From positions 27,655-91,654 of the forward strand of contig CAYRFE010000014.1 in the NCBI GenBank assembly GCA_964423645.1: a stretch of DNA of 64,000 nt. Direction: 5' to 3'. This stretch comes from CAYRFE01 sp964423645 [NCBI: uncultured bacterium]. GTDB taxonomy: Bacteria; Macinerneyibacteriota; Macinerneyibacteria; Macinerneyibacteriales. A program made the translations under genes and the position numbers. A model generated the notes under the pieces. The model did not search any database, had not been told where the DNA came from, and was given only the letters and a program-made list of their open reading frames with translations. Positions 24,996 to 34,594 of this stretch are shown piece after piece (the stretch's first letter is position 1; each line of letters opens with the position of its first letter).

Positions 24996-27380
24996 TTATT
25001 TCTTGTTTTTTACGTATGCGTCAAACCATTCCAACATTTCTGCTAAGACGTGTAAATTTGATTCCTCAGCATAGTAGCCGTGTTCTTCAAAGGGCAGAAT
25101 GACCAAACGAGCGGTGGCACCGTTTACTTGCAACGCTTGAAACATTCGTTCGGATTGGATCGGATAAGTACCCGGATTCGGATCGTTTTCACCATGAATA
25201 AGTAACAAAGGTTCATTGATTTTTTCTGCAAACATGAAAGGCGAGGCTTTGATATAAAAGTCCTTTGCCTGCCATAATGAGCGACGTTCTGATTGAAATC
25301 CAAATGGAGTGAGCGTGCGATTATACGCACCGCTTCGTGCAATTCCTGCAGCACAAATATCACTATGTGCTAATACAGTGGCAGTCATATACGCCCCGTA
25401 ACTATGCCCGGTGATACCCACGCGTTTCGGGTCTATAATACCGCGAGAATCAAGATACTTTATCGCAGCATCAACACTCTCGATCGTCTGTTCAATAAAC
25501 GTGTTATTGACGGTTTCCACATCTCCGACTATGGGTATAGACGCGTCATCCAATACCGCGTAACCGTGCAGAACGCAGTAGATTAACGAACTTCCCCAAA
25601 ATGTGATAAATCGATTCGGTGATGACGATACTTGCCCTGCGGTATCAGTATCGGTATATTCCGTAGGATAGGCTGAAATAACAAGTGGTAATCGTTCACC
25701 GTTATAATTTGCAGGAAGATAGAGTGTGCCGGAAAGTTTCACGCCGTCTTTTCTGGTATACGTGACCATTTCTTTTTTTAAACCGGTCAGTTCAGGATAC
25801 GGGTTGGTGAATGACGTGAGTTCTTTTTCTTGCATATCCGGTAACGATACGATCCGATAATTACGCGGCTCTGCAGGAGACTCGGTGCGGATAATTATTT
25901 TTGAAAAATCTTTTTTATAAATGGCGTTCACCGTTTCATGACGGTCCTTACGAGAACGGAACAGAATTGTTTTTTCTTTTGTTTCAAGATTAATGGATGC
26001 TAAATACGGTTTATTTCCCTCAGGAGTTGCACCGGTTGTATTATTGAAGTAAATAGTATTGCCGGTCTGTCTATACACCAATTCTCCGCGAAGCGTGCGA
26101 TAGTCAATAATATCCCCGGGTGCGTTATAACTGTCGCGGGTACTTAGCCTGAAAAGAGGAAGACGTTTAAAGGAAGGCAGCAACACTCTATCGGTCGTGT
26201 AAAAACGAGTATCGGCATTGTACTCATATAAAAGCGCTTCTTTTCCGTTTTCTGACCAACTTAATCCTGAATAACGGGCAACAGTCCTGGTAAGCTCTTT
26301 AGGTTTGTTTTTAAAGGGAGCCGTCAGCATCATTATTTTGTCACGATGTGTAACCTTTGTTTTGGGATCTCCGTTATCAAGTGCTTCGGCCCACACAAGT
26401 GTCGCATCTTGCAAGGCTTGCCATTCAAAACTTCTCGGACCGATGTATGCACCTCCCGGTAATGTGTCTCCCGTTAAACCTCGACTGATCAATGTTCGTA
26501 CAACAGTACCGTTTTTGTCCCACAATTCGGTCACACGCGGGAAATTCCAATATCCGAATTGATAGGAGTACGGTCGAATAATTCTGGTGACAAGAAAATA
26601 GTTGTTATCGGGTGATGGGATCATACTGCTGTAAATTGCGGGAGTACCGATTTTTTTAATTGAAATCGTTGTAAGATCAATGATCACCGCTTGTGATGTG
26701 AAATAATAATCAAAAAGTTTCTCATCGTGGATGTTTTTTAATAGATTGGTCGTCATTCGTTGTCTGTTGACCTTTCCCTTTGTTTCTTCGATAACAGGTG
26801 ATTCGGGAACCAGCGGTGCGTGCGGCGGATCGGTACGTGTATCAGGGATTGTCCGAACAAGGATGTGTTTGCCGTTATTCATCCAAAGAATATTGTCATT
26901 CAGTGAGGCATTTAATCGAATTCCGGGAATACGTTTTGTTTTTCCTGTCGCGATATCTAGTATCCACAGATATAATCCGTCCGTTTCTTCTGTGGTAATA
27001 ATCGCTTTTTCACGGTTCGGAGATACGCTGACTGAACGGATAAGCGTTTCCGGATTGAATACCACCGGCACTGTCAGATCGGTCTCATAATGGCGAATGG
27101 TCAGGGATGTATACGGCATTTGTTCGATCGATGCATTCAAACGTGGTGCGATGAGTGTACCGGCCAATGCTAACTGGGGTTCGGCAAGGGTTTGAAGTTT
27201 TGCCATTCTTCTGTAGGTCATTTCAAATCCGAATGTCGCATAGGAAACGGTATATATATAGGGAGCTGAAGGAGCATCAAATACTTTTCGAATATGCTCC
27301 GGGGGATTTTTGTACTCTGATGACCATAATGCAGTATACAGAAAACTTAAAAATACGACACATAATAAACTAAATTTCAT
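24996..27380 (-). CDS. Secreted S9 (prolyl-oligopeptidase family) serine peptidase
   Basis: The 794-residue protein has a signal peptide (residues 1-20), a long beta-propeller region to about 540 and a C-terminal alpha/beta-hydrolase. The triad is visible: Ser660 in GHSYGA, Asp733 in HGENDP and His767 in EEHGYY. The arrangement and the propeller segments resemble the glutamyl-aminopeptidase-like branch of S9 as well as general DPP-type members, so exact cleavage preference is open. Start at 27380 has GGAGGTG ahead of it; the longer frame is rejected. It should act in the periplasm or outside, cutting short peptides. Monocistronic, with its own terminator. Confidence 0.92.
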   Translation of the reverse strand: MKFSLLCVVFLSFLYTALWSSEYKNPPEHIRKVFDAPSAPYIYTVSYATFGFEMTYRRMAKLQTLAEPQLALAGTLIAPRLNASIEQMPYTSLTIRHYETDLTVPVVFNPETLIRSVSVSPNREKAIITTEETDGLYLWILDIATGKTKRIPGIRLNASLNDNILWMNNGKHILVRTIPDTRTDPPHAPLVPESPVIEETKGKVNRQRMTTNLLKNIHDEKLFDYYFTSQAVIIDLTTISIKKIGTPAIYSSMIPSPDNNYFLVTRIIRPYSYQFGYWNFPRVTELWDKNGTVVRTLISRGLTGDTLPGGAYIGPRSFEWQALQDATLVWAEALDNGDPKTKVTHRDKIMMLTAPFKNKPKELTRTVARYSGLSWSENGKEALLYEYNADTRFYTTDRVLLPSFKRLPLFRLSTRDSYNAPGDIIDYRTLRGELVYRQTGNTIYFNNTTGATPEGNKPYLASINLETKEKTILFRSRKDRHETVNAIYKKDFSKIIIRTESPAEPRNYRIVSLPDMQEKELTSFTNPYPELTGLKKEMVTYTRKDGVKLSGTLYLPANYNGERLPLVISAYPTEYTDTDTAGQVSSSPNRFITFWGSSLIYCVLHGYAVLDDASIPIVGDVETVNNTFIEQTIESVDAAIKYLDSRGIIDPKRVGITGHSYGAYMTATVLAHSDICAAGIARSGAYNRTLTPFGFQSERRSLWQAKDFYIKASPFMFAEKINEPLLLIHGENDPNPGTYPIQSERMFQALQVNGATARLVILPFEEHGYYAEESNLHVLAEMLEWFDAYVKNKK

Positions 27381-27441
27381 AGCACACCTCCATAGACGTA
27401 CATACGTGATTAAGGTGTTTTGTTGCAATGTGCACAATTAT

Positions 27442-27533
27442 TAAGGGGTTAAATTGTTCTATAGTTTGGACTTCGTCCCACCCCTTTTGAGAAAATAAAG
27501 ATAGGTTGTAAATTTTGAATTTTGCAAAGGTCT
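27442..27533 (+). repeat. 5'-truncated type A repeat between divergent genes
   Basis: GGGGTTAAATTGTT, a damaged TTTGGACTTCGTCCCA hairpin, AGAAAATAAAGATA and the end AATTTTGCAAAGGTCT. Confidence 0.72.
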
Positions 27534-27575
27534 GAATTTGATTAAATCGGACGGCGTGAAGTGCTCTGATATCTC

Positions 27576-27603
27576 TTGACAATGATCATAGTTGCCGTAC
27601 AGT
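27576..27603 (+). promoter_or_regulatory. Promoter of the first binding-protein gene
   Basis: TTGACA, 16 bp, TACAGT; a second box TATAGT overlaps at 27603-27608. The boxes lie inside the longest open frame, which argues that translation starts later, at GTG 27615. Confidence 0.65.
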
Positions 27604-27614
27604 ATAGTGAAAGG

Positions 27615-28382
27615 GTGGTATATACGAGAACTCTATGTGCTTTCTGCATAGTATTATTCTGTGTGTCGTTCGGTTATACAAAGACCATCACTATTGTATC
27701 GGATGAATGGATGCCGTATACGGGTTTTGCAAAAACGAATGAAGGGTATCTCATCGATATATTTCGAGTTATATTCGAAAAGAATGGCTATATTGTTGAA
27801 GCAAAAAGCATTCCGTGGTCACGAGCAGTGATTGAGACCGAAAGAGGTACATATGATGCGATAGCCGGTGCGTACAGAACTGATGTCCCCGGGTTTGTTT
27901 TACCTGACATTGAACAAGGAATCGGTATAGATATGTTCTTCACACTTAAAGAAAGCACATGGACATTTACAGGCATTTCCTCTCTTGAATTTGTTACACT
28001 CGGTGTGGTAAAAGATTACTCATACGGTCGGGAAATCGATACATATATTAAAAAAAACATTCATGATGTTTCAAGAATCAATTCATTGCCCGGTGACGAC
28101 AACCTGCTTCATCGAATGTTGAATTTGTTGCGACACGGGAGGATCGGTGCTTTTATCGAAAATAAGGATGTATTATATTTTGTATTTGATACAAACGAGA
28201 TCCTCGATATCAGGGAAGCGGGAACGCGGGGCAGCGACAATATATATATAGCTTTTTCGCCGAACAATCCAAAATCAAAGGAATACGCAAAAATATTGTC
28301 AGACGGATTACGTCACTTGCGACAAAGTGGTGAATTGGCCGTGATATTAAAAAAATACTCTCTGAACGATTGGAGAAAATAA
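27615..28382 (+). CDS. Periplasmic solute-binding protein (SBP_bac_3-like), no ABC partner
   Basis: The 255-residue product has a signal peptide (CAFCIVLFCVSFGYT) followed by TITIVSDEWMPYTGF, the standard opening of family-3 amino-acid-type binding proteins, and later segments GYLIDIFRVIFEKNGY, PWSRAVIETERGTYDAI and a C-terminal LRHLRQSGELAVILKKY. There is no ABC permease or ATPase nearby. It lies 85 bp before a methyl-accepting receptor, suggesting it presents ligand to a receptor. Start: TTG at 27576 is the -35 box itself, so I prefer GTG 27615, which lies within 11 bases of the -10. Confidence 0.85.
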   Translation: MVYTRTLCAFCIVLFCVSFGYTKTITIVSDEWMPYTGFAKTNEGYLIDIFRVIFEKNGYIVEAKSIPWSRAVIETERGTYDAIAGAYRTDVPGFVLPDIEQGIGIDMFFTLKESTWTFTGISSLEFVTLGVVKDYSYGREIDTYIKKNIHDVSRINSLPGDDNLLHRMLNLLRHGRIGAFIENKDVLYFVFDTNEILDIREAGTRGSDNIYIAFSPNNPKSKEYAKILSDGLRHLRQSGELAVILKKYSLNDWRK

Positions 28383-28409
28383 TATTTGACAAACGCTATT
28401 TTTATTGTA

Positions 28410-28438
28410 TTGCCACTTTTTTGCAAAGTGTGTATACT
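28410..28438 (+). promoter_or_regulatory. Promoter of the chemoreceptor gene
   Basis: TTGCCA, 17 bp, TATACT, then a 29-nt leader with AAGGAGG. Confidence 0.7.
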
Positions 28439-28467
28439 GAATGGGATGCTATTTTAAGGAGGAAAAG

Positions 28468-30549
28468 ATGAAAAACTCAATTATCACTAAGGTAAGTATG
28501 TCTGTTATTGTGACGGCATTGCTCGCGGTGAGTATTGTTTTGGTTATTATTGCGTTGTGGTCGAATAGCAATGCCAAAAAATCCGCTTTACACGAAGCGC
28601 AACTTATGGCCGAGCGGTATGCGGAACAGATCGATGCACGATTTGAGATATCAATGGTATCTGCACGGGATATTGCGATCATATTTCAAGGAAAGAATAA
28701 TTTCGCACCTGAAGTTCGCAGGGAGGTCTTTAACCAGATTTTATATAATTCCATTGAGCATAATTCGGATTTTTTGGGGATATGGAGCGTCTGGGAGCCC
28801 AATACAATCGATGGTAATGACATTGAGTTTATCAATATTCCCAACAATACTGATCTGGGAAGGTTTTCCCCCTCATGGTATCGAAGTGACGGTGTCATAA
28901 AGCGTGAGGAGGCAAATATACTCGAAGCAGAGATGGCCTTAGAGGACTACTATACTATACCGAAAACAAACTTGATCGAGACCATTCTCGATCCGTATCT
29001 GTACTCGTATACCGGTGACAAAAAGGATGAGATTCTGATGACCTCCACCGTGGTACCGATTCTTGAAAACGGTTCATTGCAGTATATGGTCGGTATTGAT
29101 TTTGCCCTTGATGTGTTCAATAATGTGACCGATTCAATTAAGCCGTATGGTAAAGGATATTCATTTATTGTTGCCAATAACGGTGTGTTCGTCGCGCATC
29201 CCGTCAAGACGATACTCGGTAAAAATATCGCAGAGGTTGATCCTGAATATAATAAGACGTATTCTGTCGCGGAGAAAATTAAAAAAGGAGAATCGTTTCA
29301 TTTTTACAAAAAATCTACCAAAGACGGGAGTACGTCACTCACGTATTTTGTGCCGTTTACGGTTGGGAAATCAAGCACTCCGTGGACGTTTGCAGTGTCG
29401 GTACCGATTGATACGGTACTTGCGGATACTCGAAAAGCGACCCGTTTTTTGATCCTGATAGGTTTTCTTGCGTTAAGTTCGATCGCTTTTATTACGTGGA
29501 TTGTGGTGCGTCTTCAAATGCGCCCTATTCAACACCTCGTGCTTCGCGCAAAAGATCTCGCGGAGGGCGATGCTGATCTTACCAAGAGCATTGCCGTTGA
29601 AAGCCGGGATGAATTGGGTGAGCTTGCCGAATGGTTCAATAAGTTTATCCAACGGATACACGTGCTTGTTATTGATGTGAAATCAAGTGCACTGAATGTG
29701 AGCGCGGCGGCGGAGCAAATATCATCATCTGCCGAAGAACTTGCATCGACTGCGCTTGAACAAAGCGAACAGGCTCAAGATATTGCGACTGCCCTGAATG
29801 AATTGTCGGTCACCTCTGAGAGTATTTCCTCGTCAATGGAGGATACACGTAAAGTCACTGATGAATCCTCGCAGGATACACAACGGGGAGGGCATATCAT
29901 TCAAAAGACAATAGAGGGGCTTCATTCTATTGATAACCAAGCCGCAAATCTCTCAACTATTATTAGCAACCTCGGACAATCAACCGATAAAATAGGGAGT
30001 ATCATCACCGTCATTGACGATATCGCAGATCAAACCAATCTTCTTGCGCTTAATGCGGCAATTGAAGCGGCACGTGCGGGAGAGGCAGGAAAGGGATTTG
30101 CCGTGGTCGCCGATGAAGTGCGGAAGTTAGCAGAAAAGACCGCCGAGGCAACCAAAGAGATCGCGCAAATTATAAAAACATTGCAATCGGAATCAGAAAA
30201 AGCAGACAGTTCAATGATTGATGTGACCAGAGAAGTGAAAAACGGGGTGACGCTCGGGCAAGAATCACTTGAAGTATTGCAGACGATCATCGCGTCCAGT
30301 GACCAGATCCTTGAGTCAACGGCGACGGTTGCCGCCGCGATCGCAGAAGAAACGGCAACAATTGATGAAATTAACAGTAATATACACACGATGGCTTCTT
30401 CAAGCGACGAATCATCGAAAGCAGTTCATGAGGTCGCCAAGACAGCCGAAGAATTGGCACGACAATCGGAACAGTTAAAAGAGTTGGTAGAAAAATTTAA
30501 AACTGAAGACAGTGACGAACACGGATTGACCATGAAAAACCTGCATTAA
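28468..30549 (+). CDS. Methyl-accepting chemotaxis protein with dCache sensor
   Basis: The 693-residue product has TM1 (about 9-30), a periplasmic dCache-type domain (35-320), TM2 (327-347), HAMP (about 350-400, [22 protein letters not shown]) and the cytoplasmic signalling helical rod with the invariant tip around [19 protein letters not shown] (about 515-555). Methylation-type Glu/Gln helices flank it. No C-terminal pentapeptide for CheR tethering. AAGGAGG fixes the start. Its sensor family binds small amino acids or organic acids; a binding-protein gene right upstream could add indirect ligands. It would signal through CheW at 11266-11760. Confidence 0.95.
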   Translation: MKNSIITKVSMSVIVTALLAVSIVLVIIALWSNSNAKKSALHEAQLMAERYAEQIDARFEISMVSARDIAIIFQGKNNFAPEVRREVFNQILYNSIEHNSDFLGIWSVWEPNTIDGNDIEFINIPNNTDLGRFSPSWYRSDGVIKREEANILEAEMALEDYYTIPKTNLIETILDPYLYSYTGDKKDEILMTSTVVPILENGSLQYMVGIDFALDVFNNVTDSIKPYGKGYSFIVANNGVFVAHPVKTILGKNIAEVDPEYNKTYSVAEKIKKGESFHFYKKSTKDGSTSLTYFVPFTVGKSSTPWTFAVSVPIDTVLADTRKATRFLILIGFLALSSIAFITWIVVRLQMRPIQHLVLRAKDLAEGDADLTKSIAVESRDELGELAEWFNKFIQRIHVLVIDVKSSALNVSAAAEQISSSAEELASTALEQSEQAQDIATALNELSVTSESISSSMEDTRKVTDESSQDTQRGGHIIQKTIEGLHSIDNQAANLSTIISNLGQSTDKIGSIITVIDDIADQTNLLALNAAIEAARAGEAGKGFAVVADEVRKLAEKTAEATKEIAQIIKTLQSESEKADSSMIDVTREVKNGVTLGQESLEVLQTIIASSDQILESTATVAAAIAEETATIDEINSNIHTMASSSDESSKAVHEVAKTAEELARQSEQLKELVEKFKTEDSDEHGLTMKNLH

Positions 30550-30566
30550 ACGGTATTATTCGTAAG

Positions 30567-30593
30567 TCAGGTAAGAAATATTTTCTTACCTGA
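30567..30593. terminator. Bidirectional hairpin between convergent genes
   Basis: TCAGGTAAGAAA, loop TAT, TTTCTTACCTGA: a 12-bp perfect stem between the MCP and EAL-HDOD stops. A T-run lies 12 bp further on the plus strand, so termination efficiency is uncertain. Confidence 0.6.
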
Positions 30594-30608
30594 TTCGGTA
30601 TAGATTTT

Positions 30609-31832
30609 TTAAGAATGTCCTGAAAGGGATCGCTCCGACCAATCGATCGCGGAAAGATACAAATGAGGAACCGGCAGATGAGAGAGTTTCATATCTGAAA
30701 TATGTTTGGTGACCACATCCCATTGAGCATGTTCAAATGACTCAGCTAAGAGGCACAGGCGCCCCATTTCTCCCTCATGATAGAGAACAGCCGCAGTAAT
30801 GTGTTTCGCAAGATGTAATTCTTCCATAATCTCGAGTTTCGGACGATCGAGAAATGCATCGATCAATGAAAGCATTCCGGTGAGAAAGTAGTCATCTGAT
30901 ATCCGTGATTTTCCCGTTTCGCGCGCGATTTCTTCGCAAAAACGCCCTCGGGTCACCGCAAGCGACATCAATTCGGTTGGTTTTTCATTTGCAATATTAC
31001 TCAGTGCGACGACCGATACCCAACGCTTCAGCTCATCCGAACCGAGTAATGTCAACGCCTGCAAAATAGAATGTACTGATTGCCGAAATCCGAATGCGGC
31101 CGAATTAATGAATTTGAGTAATTTCACCGTAAGAGACATATCGTTTTTAATGACTTTTTCGATGTCTTTAAAGTTGAATTCCCTCCTATTGATCAATCCT
31201 ATAAGCCGCATATACGAAAGTTTATTCTCAGGTATTTTTTTTGTTGTTATAATCACGGGTTTGCTAAAATAATAACCTTGAAATAACTGGTAACCCAACA
31301 TTACGGCTTCCTCGTAATCATCGATCGTTTCAATTTTTTCTGCCAGGTATATCATATCCTTGTGACGTGTTTGGATAATGACCTTGGCTCTTTCCAATGG
31401 AGATGATAAGCGAAAATCAACTTTAATAATATCGGTAAGCGGTATAAGCGGTGCCCACGCATCTGAATATACAAAATCATCCAAGGCGATAGTATATCCA
31501 TTCATTTTTAATTTTTTAATTGCTTTTATAATTTCTTCGTCCGGTGTCACTGTTTCGAGTATTTCGATAACGATTCTATCCTTCGGAAGGGCAAGCGCTA
31601 TTTCACTCAGTATCATCGCACGTGAAAAATTAAGAAACATTTTTTGGTTTCCTCGGACTGCTTTCATACCCATTTGCATAAACGCATTACTGATGACAGA
31701 GGACGATGCCATGTCACTGTCGGTAGATGAACGGCAATAATTTTCAAATCCTGTGCGAAAAAGTAATTCGTAGCCAAACACATGCCGGTTTTTATCCAAA
31801 ATCGGTTGTCGAGCCATAAAAAGATCGTCCAT
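30609..31832 (-). CDS. EAL-HDOD signalling protein (YuxH-like)
   Basis: The 407-residue protein has a reduced EAL domain (about 1-190) and a C-terminal HDOD domain (about 200-390). EAL landmarks: YELLFR in place of E-A-L-x-R, LDDF, IIKVDFR and AEKIET...GYQLFQGYYFSKP. Many metal ligands differ from active phosphodiesterases, so c-di-GMP cleavage is unlikely; the family is thought to scaffold signalling. HDOD lacks the H-D metal site by definition. Start at 31832 follows GAGGGG; an ATG four codons upstream also exists. Confidence 0.88.
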   Translation of the reverse strand: MDDLFMARQPILDKNRHVFGYELLFRTGFENYCRSSTDSDMASSSVISNAFMQMGMKAVRGNQKMFLNFSRAMILSEIALALPKDRIVIEILETVTPDEEIIKAIKKLKMNGYTIALDDFVYSDAWAPLIPLTDIIKVDFRLSSPLERAKVIIQTRHKDMIYLAEKIETIDDYEEAVMLGYQLFQGYYFSKPVIITTKKIPENKLSYMRLIGLINRREFNFKDIEKVIKNDMSLTVKLLKFINSAAFGFRQSVHSILQALTLLGSDELKRWVSVVALSNIANEKPTELMSLAVTRGRFCEEIARETGKSRISDDYFLTGMLSLIDAFLDRPKLEIMEELHLAKHITAAVLYHEGEMGRLCLLAESFEHAQWDVVTKHISDMKLSHLPVPHLYLSAIDWSERSLSGHS

Positions 31833-31856
31833 ACATCCCCTCATCTCAGAATATAC

Positions 31857-31885
31857 ACTATAGCACAACTATTCGGTTTGCTCAA
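31857..31885 (-). promoter_or_regulatory. Promoter of the EAL-HDOD gene
   Basis: Minus strand TTGAGC, 17 bp, TATAGT, 24 bases before the chosen start. Confidence 0.6.
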
Positions 31886-31922
31886 TCTGAAAAAAGAGCA
31901 TGATCTCGTGTTTCGATTTTTA

Positions 31923-31950
31923 TTGACAGTATGAAAATTGTCGATAGAAT
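31923..31950 (+). promoter_or_regulatory. Promoter of the MFS-GDPD pair
   Basis: TTGACA, 16 bp, TAGAAT, 28 bases before the ATG at 31979. Divergent from the EAL-HDOD promoter. Confidence 0.6.
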
Positions 31951-31978
31951 CAGCTTCAGCCGGACGGGGTGCGGCGTT

Positions 31979-33358
31979 ATGAAGCGTTTGTCTCTTCAAA
32001 AAAACATGAAAATATCGATTTCCGAGGGAGTATTTGCGCAAATATTCACGAGTATCGCAACACCGGGCAGTATTTTCATTACAAAAATGGCACAAATGCT
32101 TGGAGCAACCTCTTTGCAATTCAGTATTCTCTCGGCGATCGGACGATTGTCGGATGTCTTTCAATTGTTCGGTATTGCTATAGCCACAAAGCAGAATACA
32201 CTCAAGAAGCCGGTTCTTTTTTTAAGCGGCATCGGGCGAGGGTTGGCCTTTTTTTTCGGGTTTCTTCCATTTGTAGTACGCCCTCAACATGCATTATGGG
32301 CATTTATTTTATTGTTTTTTCTTAGCGTTGCGGTCCAATCAATGTCAAATAACGTATGGCTCGCGTGGGTGTCTGATATTTTTCCGCATCGTATCCGCGG
32401 GCGTTTTTTTGCGACTCGATCATTATATCTTCTCATTGCAGGACTTATTACCGGTTATTGCGTTGCCTTTTTTATCGATCTCTACGATACACATCCCGGT
32501 ACGCTTGCATCGGCTTTGTTCTCATTTATTGGAACGAGAGGTATTTTTACTCCCGAGTCGCTCCAATACTGTTTTTTGATCATATTCATCATTGCCGCCC
32601 TGATAGGTCTATGGGGGTTATTTGTGTTGCGAAAACAGGATGAACGACCGCGTTGTATTGCGCACGCATCGTTTACACAACAACTCGGTGATGCATTTTC
32701 CGATAAGAATTTTCGCAATTTACTTATTTATGGCGCGTGGTGGATGTTAGCTGTCGGTGTCGGTGCTCCGTACTGGCAACCGTTCATGTTGCAGACCCTT
32801 AAAATATCCGTATTGACCATTCAAATTTACGGCACGATAAGTGTGCTGGGGTCAGTATTGGCATTACGATATTGGGGGAAGTTTATTGATCGCTTCGGCA
32901 ATAAAAGCGCGATGCACTGTGCGGTTATATTAGGAAGCATAAACCCTCTTATCTGGGTGTGTATCACACCGGATACATATTGGCCTATTTTTATTGAAGC
33001 ATTTACTTCCGGTGTAATGTGGGCCGGCGCAAATGTGATCGCTACCAATTTTGTACTTTCAGTCGCTCCTCCTGAGAAAAAACAAATGTATTCCGCTATT
33101 TTTGGTGCGGTATCAAGTTTATCAATAATGTCGACAATGTTGTTGTCCGGTTTTATTATGCCCCCTCCGTTAAAGATCGGCTCATTGTCCCTTACCTCAT
33201 ATCAAGTGTTATTTGCACTGACAGGGCTTCTTCGTTTTACGACGCATATACCGTTATCCCGTGTGAAAGAGCCGGGAAGAAAACCGTTCAAAGACGCGCT
33301 ATCTTTTTTATTTGACGCGGTCGTTCGTCGCGTGAGATTGTTGAATCAGCCGAAATGA
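31979..33358 (+). CDS. Major facilitator superfamily transporter
   Basis: The 459-residue product has about 12 hydrophobic segments and the MFS inter-helix signature region WVSDIFPHRIRGRFFATRS after the fourth to fifth segment, similar to the D-R-G-R motif of loop 2-3. A second copy-like motif, YWGKFIDRFGNKSA, comes in the second half. Substrate is not evident. ATG 31979 begins a normal cytoplasmic N-terminus; an earlier in-frame ATG falls within the promoter. Its stop overlaps the GDPD start (ATGA), implying joint translation. Confidence 0.85.
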   Translation: MKRLSLQKNMKISISEGVFAQIFTSIATPGSIFITKMAQMLGATSLQFSILSAIGRLSDVFQLFGIAIATKQNTLKKPVLFLSGIGRGLAFFFGFLPFVVRPQHALWAFILLFFLSVAVQSMSNNVWLAWVSDIFPHRIRGRFFATRSLYLLIAGLITGYCVAFFIDLYDTHPGTLASALFSFIGTRGIFTPESLQYCFLIIFIIAALIGLWGLFVLRKQDERPRCIAHASFTQQLGDAFSDKNFRNLLIYGAWWMLAVGVGAPYWQPFMLQTLKISVLTIQIYGTISVLGSVLALRYWGKFIDRFGNKSAMHCAVILGSINPLIWVCITPDTYWPIFIEAFTSGVMWAGANVIATNFVLSVAPPEKKQMYSAIFGAVSSLSIMSTMLLSGFIMPPPLKIGSLSLTSYQVLFALTGLLRFTTHIPLSRVKEPGRKPFKDALSFLFDAVVRRVRLLNQPK

Positions 33359-34092
33359 AAAAAAAGACGATCATTCTTGGTCATCGCGGCTATAATGCAC
33401 GCTTTCCGGAGAACACGTTAGTGTCGTTCCGTAAAGCGCTTGAATGCGGAGCTGACGGTTTTGAATGCGATATTCAAAAAACATCCGACGGACATTTTAT
33501 CGTTTTTCATGATGCCGCTGCCGACCGATTGACCGGTGTCTGCGGTTCGATCAATTCGATGACACTTGCTGATATCAAACAGCTTCGCGTCGACGGTGAA
33601 GAGATACCCACGCTTGTCGAAATGTTAGATGAATTTAAGGATTGTTATATTAATATCGAATTGAAAGGTGACGCGATCATTGAAAAGGATTGTCCCGAGA
33701 TTGCCGCTATTGTACGTCAATATTTACCGTTTGAACGAGTGATGATATCATCCTTTAACCGATCGCTATTGCCGTACTTTAAAAAACAGGGTTTTATGAT
33801 CGGTCTTCTTATCGGCTGGAGTTACCGAAAACAAGGTGTATGGGGAGTAGGAAAAGAAGTGTTGCGACTGAAGCCGAATTTTCTTAATTTACCAACGTCA
33901 GTGTTTGGTTTCTATATGGAAATATATTTACGAATGTTTTTGTTGATTCTTTCATGGTGCGGTATCGGCGTCGTATGGTGGACAGTGAACTCAAAACACG
34001 AGTTTTTACGTACATTTCGAAATGCATCGTACATCATAACCGATGAAGTTGAGGCGATCCGTTCGTTGTTGGAGAGGTATCAACCAAAATAA
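33355..34092 (+). CDS. Glycerophosphodiester phosphodiesterase
   Basis: The 245-residue product hydrolyses glycerophosphodiesters to glycerol 3-phosphate and an alcohol. The catalytic pattern is complete: GHRGYNARFPENT (His and Arg, then Glu/Asn), GFECDIQKTSDGHFIVFHD (metal-binding Glu, Asp and general-base His) and IELKG. The C-terminal VWWTVNS and ITDEVEAI strands are usual. No signal peptide, so cytoplasmic (UgpQ-like). The coupled MFS protein may import its substrate; that is inference. Confidence 0.94.
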   Translation: MKKKTIILGHRGYNARFPENTLVSFRKALECGADGFECDIQKTSDGHFIVFHDAAADRLTGVCGSINSMTLADIKQLRVDGEEIPTLVEMLDEFKDCYINIELKGDAIIEKDCPEIAAIVRQYLPFERVMISSFNRSLLPYFKKQGFMIGLLIGWSYRKQGVWGVGKEVLRLKPNFLNLPTSVFGFYMEIYLRMFLLILSWCGIGVVWWTVNSKHEFLRTFRNASYIITDEVEAIRSLLERYQPK

Positions 34093-34097
34093 TGTTT

Positions 34098-34466
34098 TTA
34101 CTTCTTTTTGAGAAGTGAATCAATATCAATCCCCCACTCGCGAGCAGCATGGGTGATCGGAATGTATTCGTCGTCGCGTAATGCGCCGTCAAGACTCCCG
34201 ATTTGCACGGCGATCTCGATAGTGCCTTGACACAAGTCGTTCATGGCGCATTGTTTTAATTGGAGCATCGAGTCCTGCTGGGCATGCAACAGGGATTCTT
34301 CATTCATTTGAGAGAGAGTATTCAGTTCCGAAGAGAGGTCAAAGTCGATGAGTGCGCTGAATTTTGACATGAAAACGGACATCAATTTTGTTTTTCGTGC
34401 CATGTCGGTATCAGATGCGCTCATTATGGAAAACAAAAATCTGAATGCATGTTGTAGTGGTGTCAT
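34098..34466 (-). CDS. Small acidic helical protein, unknown function (possibly TerB-like)
   Basis: The 122-residue product is helical and acidic, with no signal or membrane segment. Its C-terminal part AVQIGSLDGALRDDEYIPITHAAREWGIDIDSLL has the look of a TerB-like fold, in which a D-G-x-x-x-x-x-E turn precedes helices, but the evidence is slight. GGAGGTAACC precedes the ATG. It stands alone, convergent with the GDPD gene 5 bp away. Confidence 0.65.
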   Translation of the reverse strand: MTPLQHAFRFLFSIMSASDTDMARKTKLMSVFMSKFSALIDFDLSSELNTLSQMNEESLLHAQQDSMLQLKQCAMNDLCQGTIEIAVQIGSLDGALRDDEYIPITHAAREWGIDIDSLLKKK

Positions 34467-34557
34467 ACCTGGTTACCTCCAAAGATTATAAAGTATTCTA
34501 CGCTATTTTATCACGATTTGCAAGTATGCACGATTTTTCTGTTAACAAAAAAATGGG

Positions 34558-34586
34558 TTGCACTGTTACGTCTGTTCGCATATAAT
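34558..34586 (+). promoter_or_regulatory. Leaderless-type promoter of the second binding-protein gene
   Basis: TTGCAC, 17 bp, TATAAT; the -10 ends eight bases before ATG 34595 and no Shine-Dalgarno is present. Confidence 0.72.
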
Positions 34587-34594
34587 AGGGCACT

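Noticed and set aside
27576-27614. TTG start at 27576 for the binding protein
   Set aside because: The codon is the first part of a TTGACA -35 box and the region up to 27608 is promoter; a later GTG gives a proper signal peptide.
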